From NCBI GenBank assembly GCA_020630695.1, contig JAHDIS010000033.1:1-44395 (forward strand): 44,395 nt of DNA, read 5' to 3'. Below, one piece after another: positions 24,389 through 32,637 of the stretch. The notes under the pieces were generated by a model that saw only the letters and a list, made by a program, of their open reading frames with translations, had not been told where the DNA came from and made no database searches. The translations under genes were made by a program, and so were the position numbers. How positions within the stretch are numbered: position 1 is the stretch's first letter; every line of letters begins with the position of its first letter. Source of the stretch: Paracoccaceae bacterium. GTDB taxonomy: Bacteria; Pseudomonadota; Alphaproteobacteria; Rhodobacterales; Rhodobacteraceae.

Positions 24389-26331
24389 TCGCGTCGCTTT
24401 GACAGATAGTCATCCGTGGTGCGCACGCGGGGGCGTTCACCGGCTGCGAATGGGTTGTTTTCCGAATGATACTGCGCGTTGACCCGGCAGTTGTCACACA
24501 TCTGGATCATCCGCAGCTTGGCCTCATCGGCGAACATGGAATGGCCTTGCAGCTTTTCGGTGATCCGTTCGATGGTGCTCTTGGATCCGAACAGCACGCC
24601 ACATTCGACACAGGCAAACGGCTCTTCCTCGTTCAGAACCTGTTGGGTCAGTGCTTCCCCCGACATGTTCAGCTGGGGTTGAAGCGTGATTGCGTCTTCG
24701 GGGCAGATATTCGCGCAAAGACCACATTGCAGGCAGGCGTCTTCCTGGAACCGCAACTGAGGCAGGTCTGGGTTGTCACCCAAGGCTCCGGACGGACAGA
24801 GCGACACGCAAGACAGGCACAGCGTGCAGGCGCCCTTGTCCACGACGATTGCGCCATAGGGTGCACCTTCTGGCAGGGGGATCGTGTCGGTGTCAGGGTG
24901 CAGGGCTTTTGCAGCGGTTCTGGTGATCTGACGGCGTGTTCCCATCGGACGCATTGGGTTGTCGATCGACGCAGAGGCTGAGCCATCGAACAGGATGTCC
25001 GACATCGCATCGGGATCCGGCGTATCAATCAGCGTGATCCGTTCCACGCCGCCGATCGCGCTGGCCAGCGCCATTTGCGCGTCCAACGCGTCGCGATCCG
25101 CCTTTGGTCCGGGCAAAACAGCGATGTCTGTAAACCCGGCTGCGAGGGCCGCAATCATTTCCGCGTGTCCAAAGGCACCCAGAGCCTCCATTTCGATTGG
25201 CACGACATCCGCGGGCAAGCCGCGACCGTGACGGGCAGAAAGGCGGATCATTTCTGCGCCATGCGCATCGTGAACCAACAGGCGGGGTGCTTGGCCGCCG
25301 GCATCCAGATATCCTTTGGCCAGTGTTTGTACGCGGCGCATGGTCAGATCAACGGGCGGGGCATCATAGCTGACAGCGCCGGATGGGCAGGCGGCAGAGC
25401 AGGCGCCGCACCCGGCACAGATCATCGGATCAATGGTGACATGTTCCCCGGCGGGGGTGATGGCCCCGGTTGGGCACAGATCAAGGCAGCGGGAACACCC
25501 CGTTTGCTCGGCACGCGAATGGGCACAGAGCAGCGGCTCTACCTTGATATAGAGAGGTTGCTCAAAGGTGCCGATCAGGTGAGACGCAGCCAGAACCGCA
25601 GCGGCGACACCGGCGGGATGCCCGGGATCAGCGCGCAAATAGCCTTCGCGTTTTTCATGTGCGGGAAAGAGCGGGGTTTCCCCGCGCAGATCGAGGATCA
25701 CATCGCATTGCGTCGCGCCACCATCGCGCGGTTCGGTCAGAGTGAACCCGCCGCGCCCACCGGGCTGAACCATTTGCAGCGCGTCGATACGCAGATCGAA
25801 TTGCCCCAGTGCGCCCCGCGCACTGTGCAGTTTGCCAACTACAATGTCATAATCCCGGGCATCCGGAACATCCTCTGCGCCGTCCAGCAGAACCGTGACG
25901 CCAAGGAAATCCTTGAGCTGTTCAGCGGCTTCCAAGGCGATCTGCGCAGGCCCGAGGATCAGGCACAGGCCTTCGGAAATCACGTCGATTGTCTTGGAGG
26001 GTGCCGCGGGCAGAAGGGCTTCTGCCGCGAGGGCGGACATTTTGGGTAGCGTTTGGGCGGAATCATCGGTCCATCCGGCCCTGTCCCTTAGGTCAAGCAG
26101 GGGGGCAGGGGGCAGCTCCAGTTCGGCGGCAAGGTCTTCGAAAACGCGGGCCTCCTGCGTGCAGCAAATAATTGTGTCGCTGTCCTGAAGAGCCGCCGCC
26201 GCGCGGTCTATCTGCGTGGTGCAGAGGGCCGAACAGGGTTTTGGGACAGCCAGACCGGTGGCCGTTGCCAACCCATCGGCGTCGATCGTCTGTGTCCCCA
26301 AACAATCGCATGTAATCAGTGTCTTAGACAT
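24382..26331 (-). CDS. Large multi-cluster 4Fe-4S ferredoxin of the FDH locus
   Basis: A 649-aa cytoplasmic protein. Two ferredoxin pairs are clear: CSRCLDLCPTGAI with CAGCGACSAACPSGAV (around residues 278-315) and CTLCLSCVSLCPSGAL with CLQCGLCANICPEDAI (around 500-550). Together they give four 4Fe-4S sites. A C-terminal CVECGVLFGS and CDNCRV pair looks like an extra metal-binding element. The N-terminal 260 residues hold several cysteines (CDCLG, CSALC, IICC) and a domain I cannot name. Such proteins are conserved next to alphaproteobacterial formate dehydrogenase genes and are thought to help mature or carry electrons for them. It is divergent from the DUF3305-FDH operon across a 346-bp regulatory gap. 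Confidence 0.82.
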   Translation of the reverse strand: MSKTLITCDCLGTQTIDADGLATATGLAVPKPCSALCTTQIDRAAAALQDSDTIICCTQEARVFEDLAAELELPPAPLLDLRDRAGWTDDSAQTLPKMSALAAEALLPAAPSKTIDVISEGLCLILGPAQIALEAAEQLKDFLGVTVLLDGAEDVPDARDYDIVVGKLHSARGALGQFDLRIDALQMVQPGGRGGFTLTEPRDGGATQCDVILDLRGETPLFPAHEKREGYLRADPGHPAGVAAAVLAASHLIGTFEQPLYIKVEPLLCAHSRAEQTGCSRCLDLCPTGAITPAGEHVTIDPMICAGCGACSAACPSGAVSYDAPPVDLTMRRVQTLAKGYLDAGGQAPRLLVHDAHGAEMIRLSARHGRGLPADVVPIEMEALGAFGHAEMIAALAAGFTDIAVLPGPKADRDALDAQMALASAIGGVERITLIDTPDPDAMSDILFDGSASASIDNPMRPMGTRRQITRTAAKALHPDTDTIPLPEGAPYGAIVVDKGACTLCLSCVSLCPSGALGDNPDLPQLRFQEDACLQCGLCANICPEDAITLQPQLNMSGEALTQQVLNEEEPFACVECGVLFGSKSTIERITEKLQGHSMFADEAKLRMIQMCDNCRVNAQYHSENNPFAAGERPRVRTTDDYLSKRRDH

Positions 26332-26677
26332 CTTTTATTCCCTCCCTTTTCCGGGGTTTTGACCCGCTGGAAAAAGCCTCGCCCGGACAAATCGTAGGCA
26401 CGATTCGAATGCGGCGGCAACCGCTTTTGGGTCTGGCCAAGCCTGTCAGATGGGGCGGCCGAAGGGCGAATCAATCGAGGTGATTCGAATTGCTGCGATG
26501 CCGCGATTTTCTGAGTGTTTTAGTTGGATTAGACATTTCGTCCGGTGGCTTTGCCCGAACCGGGTGGGCCTGCCCAAATTGTCCAGTCAGTGGACAGAAT
26601 ACAGGCGTACACAATTTGGCGCTTTGCCGGACGTTTCTACTCTGCGCAAATTATTGGCACAGGGAGGAGTGGTCTGA
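26332..26677. promoter_or_regulatory. Divergent control region of the formate dehydrogenase locus
   Basis: This 346-bp gap has no supported gene. It contains several symmetrical elements: GATTCGAAT at 26402-26410 and again at 26482-26490, CGAATCA-N7-TGATTCG at 26468-26488, and TGTCCA-N5-TGGACA at 26580-26596. The last stands about 80 bp before the DUF3305 start. No sigma-54 type (GG-N10-GC) promoter was found. These are candidate sites for the NtrC-like regulator at 35.4 kb or for another regulator. Confidence 0.55.
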
Positions 26678-27236
26678 TTGATCCATAATCCGAACATGTA
26701 CCGCACATTGCCGGTCGGGGTTGTCTTGCGCAAAACCCCGGGCGTAACGCGTTGGGCCGCTTGGTCGTGGACTGCCTCGGCTGTCTTGCCCGGTGCTGGC
26801 GCCGCCGATTGGCGCGAGTTGCGCCGCGAAGGTGAAGCGGTCGAGTATCACGCTGCGACTCTGGCGCTTGAATTGCACGGTGCCGAAACCGAAGCCTAAT
26901 GGGCTGACCGCCAAGGATCCAAGTCTCTACGTGGTCATGCGGGACGACGCAGACGGTGAATGCCCGCTCGATGTCTTGCTCGTCACCGCCTCGCCCTATG
27001 AGGCGCAGGATTACACCGACAGCGGTGAAGAGATCGTCGAAAAGGTGCCAATGCCAGCCGGGCTGATTGCTTGGGTGCGGGAGTTCGTCGAAGAATTTCA
27101 CGAGGACGAGGTTTTTGTGAAACGCCGCCGTGACAAGAAACGCATCGATCTGGTGCAGGATGGCGTGGGCGATGCCCGTATCTCTCAGATCAGCGATGTC
27201 TATGCCTCTCCGGCTAGAAAGCGGAGGTTGCACTGA
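26678..27236 (+). pseudogene. DUF3305 family protein, frameshifted
   Basis: First gene of the formate dehydrogenase operon, in two frames. The first part (TTG at 26678, 8 bp after GGGAGGAG; ATG 26696 is an alternative) reads TLPVGVVLRKTPGVTRWAAW, then SAVLPGAGAADWRELRREG and ELHGAETEA before a TAA at 26897. The second frame continues NGLTAKDPSLYVVMRDDADG and PLDVLLVTASPYEAQDYTDS, giving the full family pattern. One base gained or two lost near 26893-26902 explains the break. Without it the product would be ~185 aa. The stop overlaps the DUF3306 start (TGATG). Its role in formate dehydrogenase production is not known. Confidence 0.8.
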
Positions 27237-27868
27237 TGGCCAGTTTCTGGGAACGCCGCAGAGCCGCCGTTGAGGCCGAGGAACGCGCCGAGCAGGACGC
27301 GCTTGCACAAGCCGAAGCGCAGGCACGCGAAGCGGCTCTCGAAGAGAAAACCGACGAAGAGCTTTTGACCGAGCTTGAGTTGGATGCGCCGGAAACTTTG
27401 GATAGCCCCGAAGAGCTGCGCAAGTTCCTGACAGATGCAGTGCCTCAGCGGCTCAAGACACGGGCGTTGCGCCGGATGTGGCGGCTGAACCCGGTGCTGG
27501 CCAATCTCGATGGGCTGGTGGACTACGGCGAGGATTTTACCGACAGCGCGAATGTCGTCGAAAACATGCAAACTGCCTATCAGGTCGGGAAAGGCATGTT
27601 GAAGCACGTCGAGGAAATGGCGCGTCAGGCAGAAGAAAAGGCCAAGGCTCTGGCCGCCGCCAATGATCCTGAGGCTGAGACCGAGGCGGAAAACACCGAA
27701 GAGCTGCCTGTCGAAGACACGGCCGAGGATTTGATTGCTGAGGGCCTAGAGGAAACGCCGGCCCCGATTGTAACGACGATGACGGCGCCGCCTGTGCTGA
27801 TGGATGACGAATCCGAAGGGGTTCCACGCCGCCGGATGACTTTCACTTTTGACGATGCCACCGCATGA
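27236..27868 (+). CDS. DUF3306 family protein
   Basis: A 210-aa cytoplasmic protein matching DUF3306, the usual partner of DUF3305 in formate dehydrogenase operons. It begins MASFWERRRAAVEAEERAEQ, a charged coiled-coil-like helix, and its middle has the conserved LKTRALRRMWRLNPVLANLD followed by GLVDYGEDFTD. The C-terminal half is highly acidic and Ala/Glu-rich with low complexity. It ends RRRMTFTFDDATA. No metal-binding motif is visible. The start overlaps the DUF3305 stop (TGATG), and its own stop overlaps an ATG of the next frame, so expression is tightly linked. Function unknown; likely scaffold or maturation factor. Confidence 0.85.
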   Translation: MASFWERRRAAVEAEERAEQDALAQAEAQAREAALEEKTDEELLTELELDAPETLDSPEELRKFLTDAVPQRLKTRALRRMWRLNPVLANLDGLVDYGEDFTDSANVVENMQTAYQVGKGMLKHVEEMARQAEEKAKALAAANDPEAETEAENTEELPVEDTAEDLIAEGLEETPAPIVTTMTAPPVLMDDESEGVPRRRMTFTFDDATA

Positions 27869-27882
27869 ATGAGGAAACACAC

Positions 27883-28488
27883 ATGAGCGCCGCACCGGAT
27901 ACACGCATCGCCGAAGAAGACCGTCTTCGCGCCGATCTGTACAACTTCATGGGTTTGATCCTGTCCGGTCCGCCAGATGAAATGCTTTTGGCGCAGACTG
28001 CCAGCCTGACCGGCGATGACAGTGTGTTGGGGCAGGGCATCGGGACGCTGGCCAAAATGGCAAAGCTGTCCAAACCCAAAGCCGTGGAAAGCGAATACAA
28101 CCGATTGTTCATTGGTCTGGGGCGCGGTGAATTGTTGCCCTACGCTTCGTACTATCTGACCGGGTTCCTGAACGAGAAACCACTGGCGATCCTGCGGCGC
28201 GATATGGCTGCGCGGGGCTTGACCCGCGCCGACAATGTTTTCGAGCCAGAAGACAACATCGCAAGCCTGCTGGAAATGATGGGTGCCCTGATTGTCGGAC
28301 GGTTCGGCCAGCCCGCTGCGCTGGACGATCAAAAGACTTTCTTCAACCGGCATCTGGGTCCTTGGGCGACCCACTTCTTTACGGATCTCGAGGGCGCGAA
28401 AAACTCGGTCTTCTATGCATCGGTCGGCACGGTTGGCCGGGCGTTCATGGAAATCGAAGCCGAAGCATTTCGTCTCGTCGGAGACTGA
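27883..28488 (+). CDS. TorD/DmsD-like Tat chaperone for the formate dehydrogenase
   Basis: A 201-aa all-helical chaperone expected to bind the Tat signal peptide of FdhA and help molybdenum cofactor insertion before export. The motif SEYNRLFIGLGRGELLPYAS near residue 70 and YYLTGFLNEKPLA after it are characteristic of the TorD family, and FEPEDNIASLLEMMGALI supplies the conserved E(P)xDH-like helix, here with N in place of H. I prefer ATG 27883, since GAGGA lies 7 bp before it; an ATG at 27865 overlaps the DUF3306 stop and would add six residues. It is upstream of the two Tat-signal genes of the operon. Confidence 0.87.
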   Translation: MSAAPDTRIAEEDRLRADLYNFMGLILSGPPDEMLLAQTASLTGDDSVLGQGIGTLAKMAKLSKPKAVESEYNRLFIGLGRGELLPYASYYLTGFLNEKPLAILRRDMAARGLTRADNVFEPEDNIASLLEMMGALIVGRFGQPAALDDQKTFFNRHLGPWATHFFTDLEGAKNSVFYASVGTVGRAFMEIEAEAFRLVGD

Positions 28489-28495
28489 ATTCACG

Positions 28496-28513
28496 CCGCC
28501 GGAGCCCCGGCGG
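28496..28513 (+). other. GC-rich intercistronic hairpin
   Basis: CCGCCGG-AGCC-CCGGCGG, just after the chaperone stop. No T run follows, so processing or stabilisation of the transcript is more likely than termination. Confidence 0.55.
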
Positions 28514-28615
28514 TATCGAGCGGCGGGCAACCGTCGGAACACATCAAAGGCTGCACCGCGGGATCAGGGCTTTGGATCCCGGCTACCGGCAGCACCACAA
28601 AAAGGAGGAGCTTTG

Positions 28616-28801
28616 ATGGCACAGGAAAAAGAGGCAAGCCGCCGCGATTTCCTAAAGCTGGCTGGAACCACAGCGCCGATAGCGGCAGTTGCGGTTGCGA
28701 CAGCGGGCACAACCGCCGAGGCGGCGGAGCCCGATCTGACATCTGAAAAGATGCAGGATACCGCGCACACGCGTGCGTATCTCGACAGCGCCCGCTTCTA
28801 A
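28616..28801 (+). CDS. Small Tat-signal protein of the formate dehydrogenase region
   Basis: A 61-aa protein that is mostly a twin-arginine signal: EASRRDFLKLAGTTAPIAAV, then cleavage near AEAAEP at about residue 37, leaving ~25 mature residues. It fits the TIGRFAM family described as formate dehydrogenase region Tat target. AAAAGGAGGAG precedes the start. It lies between the chaperone gene and fdhA and is probably exported with, or as a small subunit of, the enzyme. The short mature part has no cofactor motif. Confidence 0.85.
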   Translation: MAQEKEASRRDFLKLAGTTAPIAAVAVATAGTTAEAAEPDLTSEKMQDTAHTRAYLDSARF

Positions 28802-28811
28802 GGGTCGCGCG

Positions 28812-28832
28812 CCGTCCGGGTGGGCCGGACGG
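28812..28832 (+). other. GC-rich intercistronic hairpin
   Basis: CCGTCCGG-GTGGG-CCGGACGG, an 8-bp perfect stem between the small Tat gene and fdhA, without a T run. Confidence 0.55.
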
Positions 28833-28934
28833 AGCAGGGAAAAGCAACTGGTTGCGTGACGCCCGACCGCTTTGCCCAAAATTCGTAGCCAGGCTCGTGC
28901 GGGGTTTCCCCAAGCCAGCAAGGGAGAGAGAAAC

Positions 28935-31829
28935 ATGCTTAGGAAAAAGACCAACGGGGTTGCGCGACGCCCCCAGCGGACAAGTATCCTGTCTGAGGCA
29001 GCCAATGCTTCAGTGGACCGCCGTGCATTCTTGCGCGGATCCGGTCTGGCCGTTGGCGGACTTGCCGCCATCGCTGCAACGGGTGGTACCGTTCAGCAGG
29101 CCAGTGCCGCAACTGCCGCCAATGGCGCAGTTGAACTTAAGAAATCCGTCTGCACCCACTGCTCTGTCGGTTGTACCGTCGTAGCAGAGGTCAGCAACGG
29201 TGTCTGGGTCGGCCAAGAGCCGGGCTGGGACAGCCCGTTCAACCTCGGTGCGCATTGCGCCAAGGGTGCAGCCGTGCGTGAGCATGCGCATGGTGAACGC
29301 CGCCTCAAGTACCCGATGAAGAAAGAGGGTGGAGAGTGGAAGCGCATCAGCTGGGAGCAGGCGATCAACGAGATCGGCGACGGCATGATGCAGATCCGGG
29401 ACGAAAGCGGCCCGGACAGCGTTTACTGGCTCGGCTCTGCCAAGCACAACAACGAACAGGCCTACCTGTTCCGCAAGTTTGCGGCCTATTGGGGCACAAA
29501 CAATGTGGATCACCAGGCGCGGATCTGTCACTCGACCACGGTTGCGGGTGTTGCGAACACATGGGGCTACGGCGCCATGACCAACAGCTACAATGACATC
29601 CATCAGTCCAAGGCGATCTTTATCATCGGTGGCAACCCGGCCGAAGCACACCCGGTTTCATTGCTGCACGTGCTGAAGGCCAAGGAACAGAACAACGCAC
29701 CTCTGATCGTGTGTGACCCGCGCTTTACGCGTACGGCTGCACATGCGGATGAATATGTGCGGTTCCGTCCCGGCACCGACGTTGCATTGGTCTGGGGCAT
29801 TCTGTGGCACATCTTTGAAAACGGTTGGGAAGACAAAGAGTTCATCCGCACCCGTGTCTGGGGAATGGACCAGATCAAGGAAGAAGTGGCCAAGTGGACC
29901 CCGGAAGAGGTCGAACGTGTCACTGGCACACCGGGCAGCCAGCTGCGCCGCGTGGCCCGTACCATGGCCAACAACCGCCCCGGCACCGTGATTTGGTGCA
30001 TGGGTGGCACGCAGCACACCAACGGCAACAACAACACCCGTGCCTACTGTGTGCTTCAGCTTGCTCTGGGTAACATGGGTACTGCTGGTGGCGGCACCAA
30101 CATCTTCCGCGGCCACGACAACGTGCAGGGTGCAACGGACCTTGGCGTTCTGTCCCACACGCTTCCGGGTTACTACGGTCTTTCGGCCGGTTCCTGGGGT
30201 CACTGGGCGCGCGTTTGGGGAGAAGATCCGGAATGGCTGAGTGGCCAGTTCGACAAGCTCACTGGCGCCGATGGCAAGGAAAAGTCGCTTCAGAACCTCA
30301 CTGGTATTCCGGTGTCGCGCTGGATCGACGGTATCCTCGAAGATCCCGAAAACATGGATCAGCCCAACAATGTCCGGGCCATGGTTCTTTGGGGTCACGC
30401 GCCGAACTCTCAGACCCGTATGACGGAAATGAAGACGGCTATGGAGAAACTGGACATGCTGGTCGTGATCGACCCGTTCCCGACAGTTTCGGCCGTACTG
30501 CATGACCGTGAAGACGGTGTGTATCTGCTTCCGGCATCCACTCAGTTCGAAACACATGGCTCTGTTACTGCCTCGAACCGCTCTATCCAGTGGCGCGAGC
30601 AGGTGATCGATCCGTTGTTCGAATCCAAGCCTGATCACGAGATCATCGGTTTGTTTGCGAACAAGTTCGGCTGGGCAGATCGGTTCTTCCGCAATATCGA
30701 GATGGAAGACGAAAACACGCCGGTTGTTGAGAGTGTCACGCGAGAGATCAACGCGGGTATGTGGACGGTGGGTTACACCGGCCAGTCGCCCGAGCGGATC
30801 AAGCTGCACATGGCAAACCAGCACACCTTTGATCGCACGACGCTTCAGGCCGTTGGTGGCCCGGCGGATGGTGATTACTACGGTATGCCGTGGCCATGCT
30901 GGGGAACAGCCGACATGAAGCACCCGGGTACGCCCAACCTCTATGACATGTCCAAGCCTGTCGCAGAGGGTGGTCTGACTTTCCGTGCACGTTTCGGCGT
31001 GGAACGGGACGGTGACAACCTGTTGGCCGAAGGCGTCTACTCGGTGGGATCGGAAATCCAGGATGGATATCCCGAATTCACCATGCAGATGCTGATGGAC
31101 CTGGGTTGGGACGGTGATCTGACCGACGAGGAACGCGCGGCAATCGATGCTGTCGCGGGTCCGAAAACCAACTGGAAGACCGACCTGTCGGGCGGCATCC
31201 AGCGGGTTGCAATTGCACATGGTTGCGCGCCCTTCGGGAACGCGAAGGCCCGTGCCGTTGTCTGGACCTTCCCCGATCCGGTTCCGGTCCACCGCGAACC
31301 GCTCTACACCAACCGTCGCGATCTGGTCGAAGACTATCCGACCTACGAAGATCGCAAGTTCTACCGTCTGCCGACCATGTATGCGTCGATCCAGAAGCAG
31401 GACTTCAGCAAGGATTATCCCATGATCCTCACATCCGGCCGTCTGGTCGAATATGAGGGTGGTGGCGATGAGACTCGTTCGAACCCCTGGCTGGCCGAAC
31501 TGCAGCAGGACATGTTTGTCGAAATCCACCCGCGTGATGCCAACAACCTTGGTGTGCGGGACGGCGAACAGGTCTGGGTCGAAGGACCGGAAGGCGGAAA
31601 GGTCAAGGTTATGGCAATGGTAACCGAGCGGGTCGGAGAAGGCGTTGCCTTCATGCCGTTCCACTTTGGTGGTCATTTCCAGGGTGAAGATCTGCGGTCC
31701 AAATATCCGGACGGCGCAGATCCCTACGTGCTTGGTGAATCCACCAACACCGCCCAGACCTATGGCTATGATTCAGTGACCCAGATGCAAGAGACCAAAG
31801 CGACTCTTTGCAAAATCTGGGCAGCGTAA
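28935..31829 (+). CDS. fdhA: Formate dehydrogenase catalytic subunit alpha (Mo/W-bisPGD, Cys form)
   Basis: A 964-aa periplasmic oxidoreductase that oxidises formate to CO2. It carries a Tat signal (DRRAFLRGSG, Arg29-Arg30). The first Fe-S cluster is bound by C73, C76, C80 and C108 (CTHCSVGC ... HCAKG). The active-site ligand is C198 followed by H199 in ARICHSTTVAGVANTWGYGA, so it is a cysteine rather than a selenocysteine enzyme. IFIIGGNPAEAHP and the C-terminal VEIHPRDANNLGVRDGEQVW are the pterin-binding regions of the DMSO reductase superfamily. I start at ATG 28935 with AGGGAGAGAG upstream; the open frame extends 21 codons further. It is followed at 12 bp by the electron-transfer subunit. 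Length is near the usual 960-1000 residues. Confidence 0.95.
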   Translation: MLRKKTNGVARRPQRTSILSEAANASVDRRAFLRGSGLAVGGLAAIAATGGTVQQASAATAANGAVELKKSVCTHCSVGCTVVAEVSNGVWVGQEPGWDSPFNLGAHCAKGAAVREHAHGERRLKYPMKKEGGEWKRISWEQAINEIGDGMMQIRDESGPDSVYWLGSAKHNNEQAYLFRKFAAYWGTNNVDHQARICHSTTVAGVANTWGYGAMTNSYNDIHQSKAIFIIGGNPAEAHPVSLLHVLKAKEQNNAPLIVCDPRFTRTAAHADEYVRFRPGTDVALVWGILWHIFENGWEDKEFIRTRVWGMDQIKEEVAKWTPEEVERVTGTPGSQLRRVARTMANNRPGTVIWCMGGTQHTNGNNNTRAYCVLQLALGNMGTAGGGTNIFRGHDNVQGATDLGVLSHTLPGYYGLSAGSWGHWARVWGEDPEWLSGQFDKLTGADGKEKSLQNLTGIPVSRWIDGILEDPENMDQPNNVRAMVLWGHAPNSQTRMTEMKTAMEKLDMLVVIDPFPTVSAVLHDREDGVYLLPASTQFETHGSVTASNRSIQWREQVIDPLFESKPDHEIIGLFANKFGWADRFFRNIEMEDENTPVVESVTREINAGMWTVGYTGQSPERIKLHMANQHTFDRTTLQAVGGPADGDYYGMPWPCWGTADMKHPGTPNLYDMSKPVAEGGLTFRARFGVERDGDNLLAEGVYSVGSEIQDGYPEFTMQMLMDLGWDGDLTDEERAAIDAVAGPKTNWKTDLSGGIQRVAIAHGCAPFGNAKARAVVWTFPDPVPVHREPLYTNRRDLVEDYPTYEDRKFYRLPTMYASIQKQDFSKDYPMILTSGRLVEYEGGGDETRSNPWLAELQQDMFVEIHPRDANNLGVRDGEQVWVEGPEGGKVKVMAMVTERVGEGVAFMPFHFGGHFQGEDLRSKYPDGADPYVLGESTNTAQTYGYDSVTQMQETKATLCKIWAA

Positions 31830-31841
31830 GGAGGAAAGAGA

Positions 31842-32435
31842 ATGGCAAGAGCAAAGTTTCTCTGCGACGCCGAGCGCTGCATTGAATGCAACGCCTGTGT
31901 CACGGCCTGTAAGAACGAGCACGAGGTGCCTTGGGGCATCAACCGGCGCCGTGTTGTGACGATCAACGACGGTAGCCCGGGTGAGCGTTCGATTTCTGTA
32001 GCTTGCATGCACTGTTCAGACGCGCCTTGTATGGCCGTCTGCCCGGTGGACTGCTTCTATCAGAATGAAGAAGGCGTGGTGCTGCACTCCAAGGACCTGT
32101 GCATTGGCTGTGGCTACTGCTTCTACGCGTGCCCCTTCGGTGCGCCGCAGTTCCCGCAGGCTGGCAACTTCGGTTCCCGTGGCAAGATGGACAAATGTAC
32201 CTTCTGTGCCGGTGGCCCCGAGGAAACGCACTCGACCGAAGAGTTCGCCAAGTACGGACGCAACCGGATCGCAGAAGGCAAACTGCCAATCTGCGCCGAG
32301 ATGTGTTCGACCAAAGCCCTGCTGGCGGGTGATGGGGATGTTGTGTCCGCCATCTACCGTGAGCGCGTGGTGGCCCGTGGCTTCGGCTCGGGTGCCTGGG
32401 GCTGGGGTTCGGCCTACGGTCAGCGCGACGGTTAA
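31842..32435 (+). CDS. fdhB: Formate dehydrogenase iron-sulfur subunit beta
   Basis: A 197-aa electron-transfer subunit with four 4Fe-4S sites: CIECNACVTACKNE near residue 13, CMHCSDAPCMAVCPVDCF near 55, CIGCGYCFYACPFG near 87 and CTFCAGG with CAEMC near 120-155. Unlike E. coli FdnH it ends without a membrane helix, so it is probably exported bound to FdhA and docks on FdhC. A good ribosome site (AAGGAGGAAAGAG) precedes the start, 12 bp after fdhA. Confidence 0.93.
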   Translation: MARAKFLCDAERCIECNACVTACKNEHEVPWGINRRRVVTINDGSPGERSISVACMHCSDAPCMAVCPVDCFYQNEEGVVLHSKDLCIGCGYCFYACPFGAPQFPQAGNFGSRGKMDKCTFCAGGPEETHSTEEFAKYGRNRIAEGKLPICAEMCSTKALLAGDGDVVSAIYRERVVARGFGSGAWGWGSAYGQRDG

Positions 32436-32444
32436 ACACACTGC

Positions 32445-32478
32445 GGTGCCGCATCCGGCCTTGGCCGGGTGCGGCACC
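32445..32478 (+). other. Long GC-rich hairpin between fdhB and fdhC
   Basis: GGTGCCGCATCCGGCC-TT-GGCCGGGTGCGGCACC: 16-base arms with one G-U pair, ten bases after the fdhB stop. No T run follows. It may stabilise the upstream mRNA or lower read-through to fdhC. Confidence 0.65.
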
Positions 32479-32510
32479 TGCGGATTGTTTGATCCAGATG
32501 CCAATATGCT

Positions 32511-32531
32511 CCGGCGCGGCAATCGCGCCGG
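32511..32531 (+). other. Second hairpin before fdhC
   Basis: CCGGCGCG-GCAAT-CGCGCCGG, a perfect 8-bp stem without a T run. Confidence 0.55.
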
Positions 32532-32637
32532 GCATCTCAGAATTTCCTAGCCTGATTTCAAAATGGAAATCGGCTCAGACACATCAAAAAACCGAGGACA
32601 GCTTTCTGTCCCATCGCTTCGCCACAAGAGGACCCCG

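Noticed and set aside
26620-26670. Possible sigma-54 promoter (TTGGCGCTTTGC or TTGGCAC)
   Set aside because: The GG and GC elements are not ten bases apart, so the -24/-12 pattern is not met.
26450-26681. Short plus-strand frames in the gap before DUF3305
   Set aside because: They overlap each other, have no good ribosome site and no recognisable sequence; the region is better read as a promoter.
29520-29545. Selenocysteine site in FdhA
   Set aside because: The codon at the active site is TGT for Cys (residue 198), not TGA; no selenocysteine insertion is needed.
29658-31676. Minus-strand open frame of 672 codons
   Set aside because: It is the shadow of fdhA on the other strand in GC-rich codon bias; no recognisable domain and no ribosome site.
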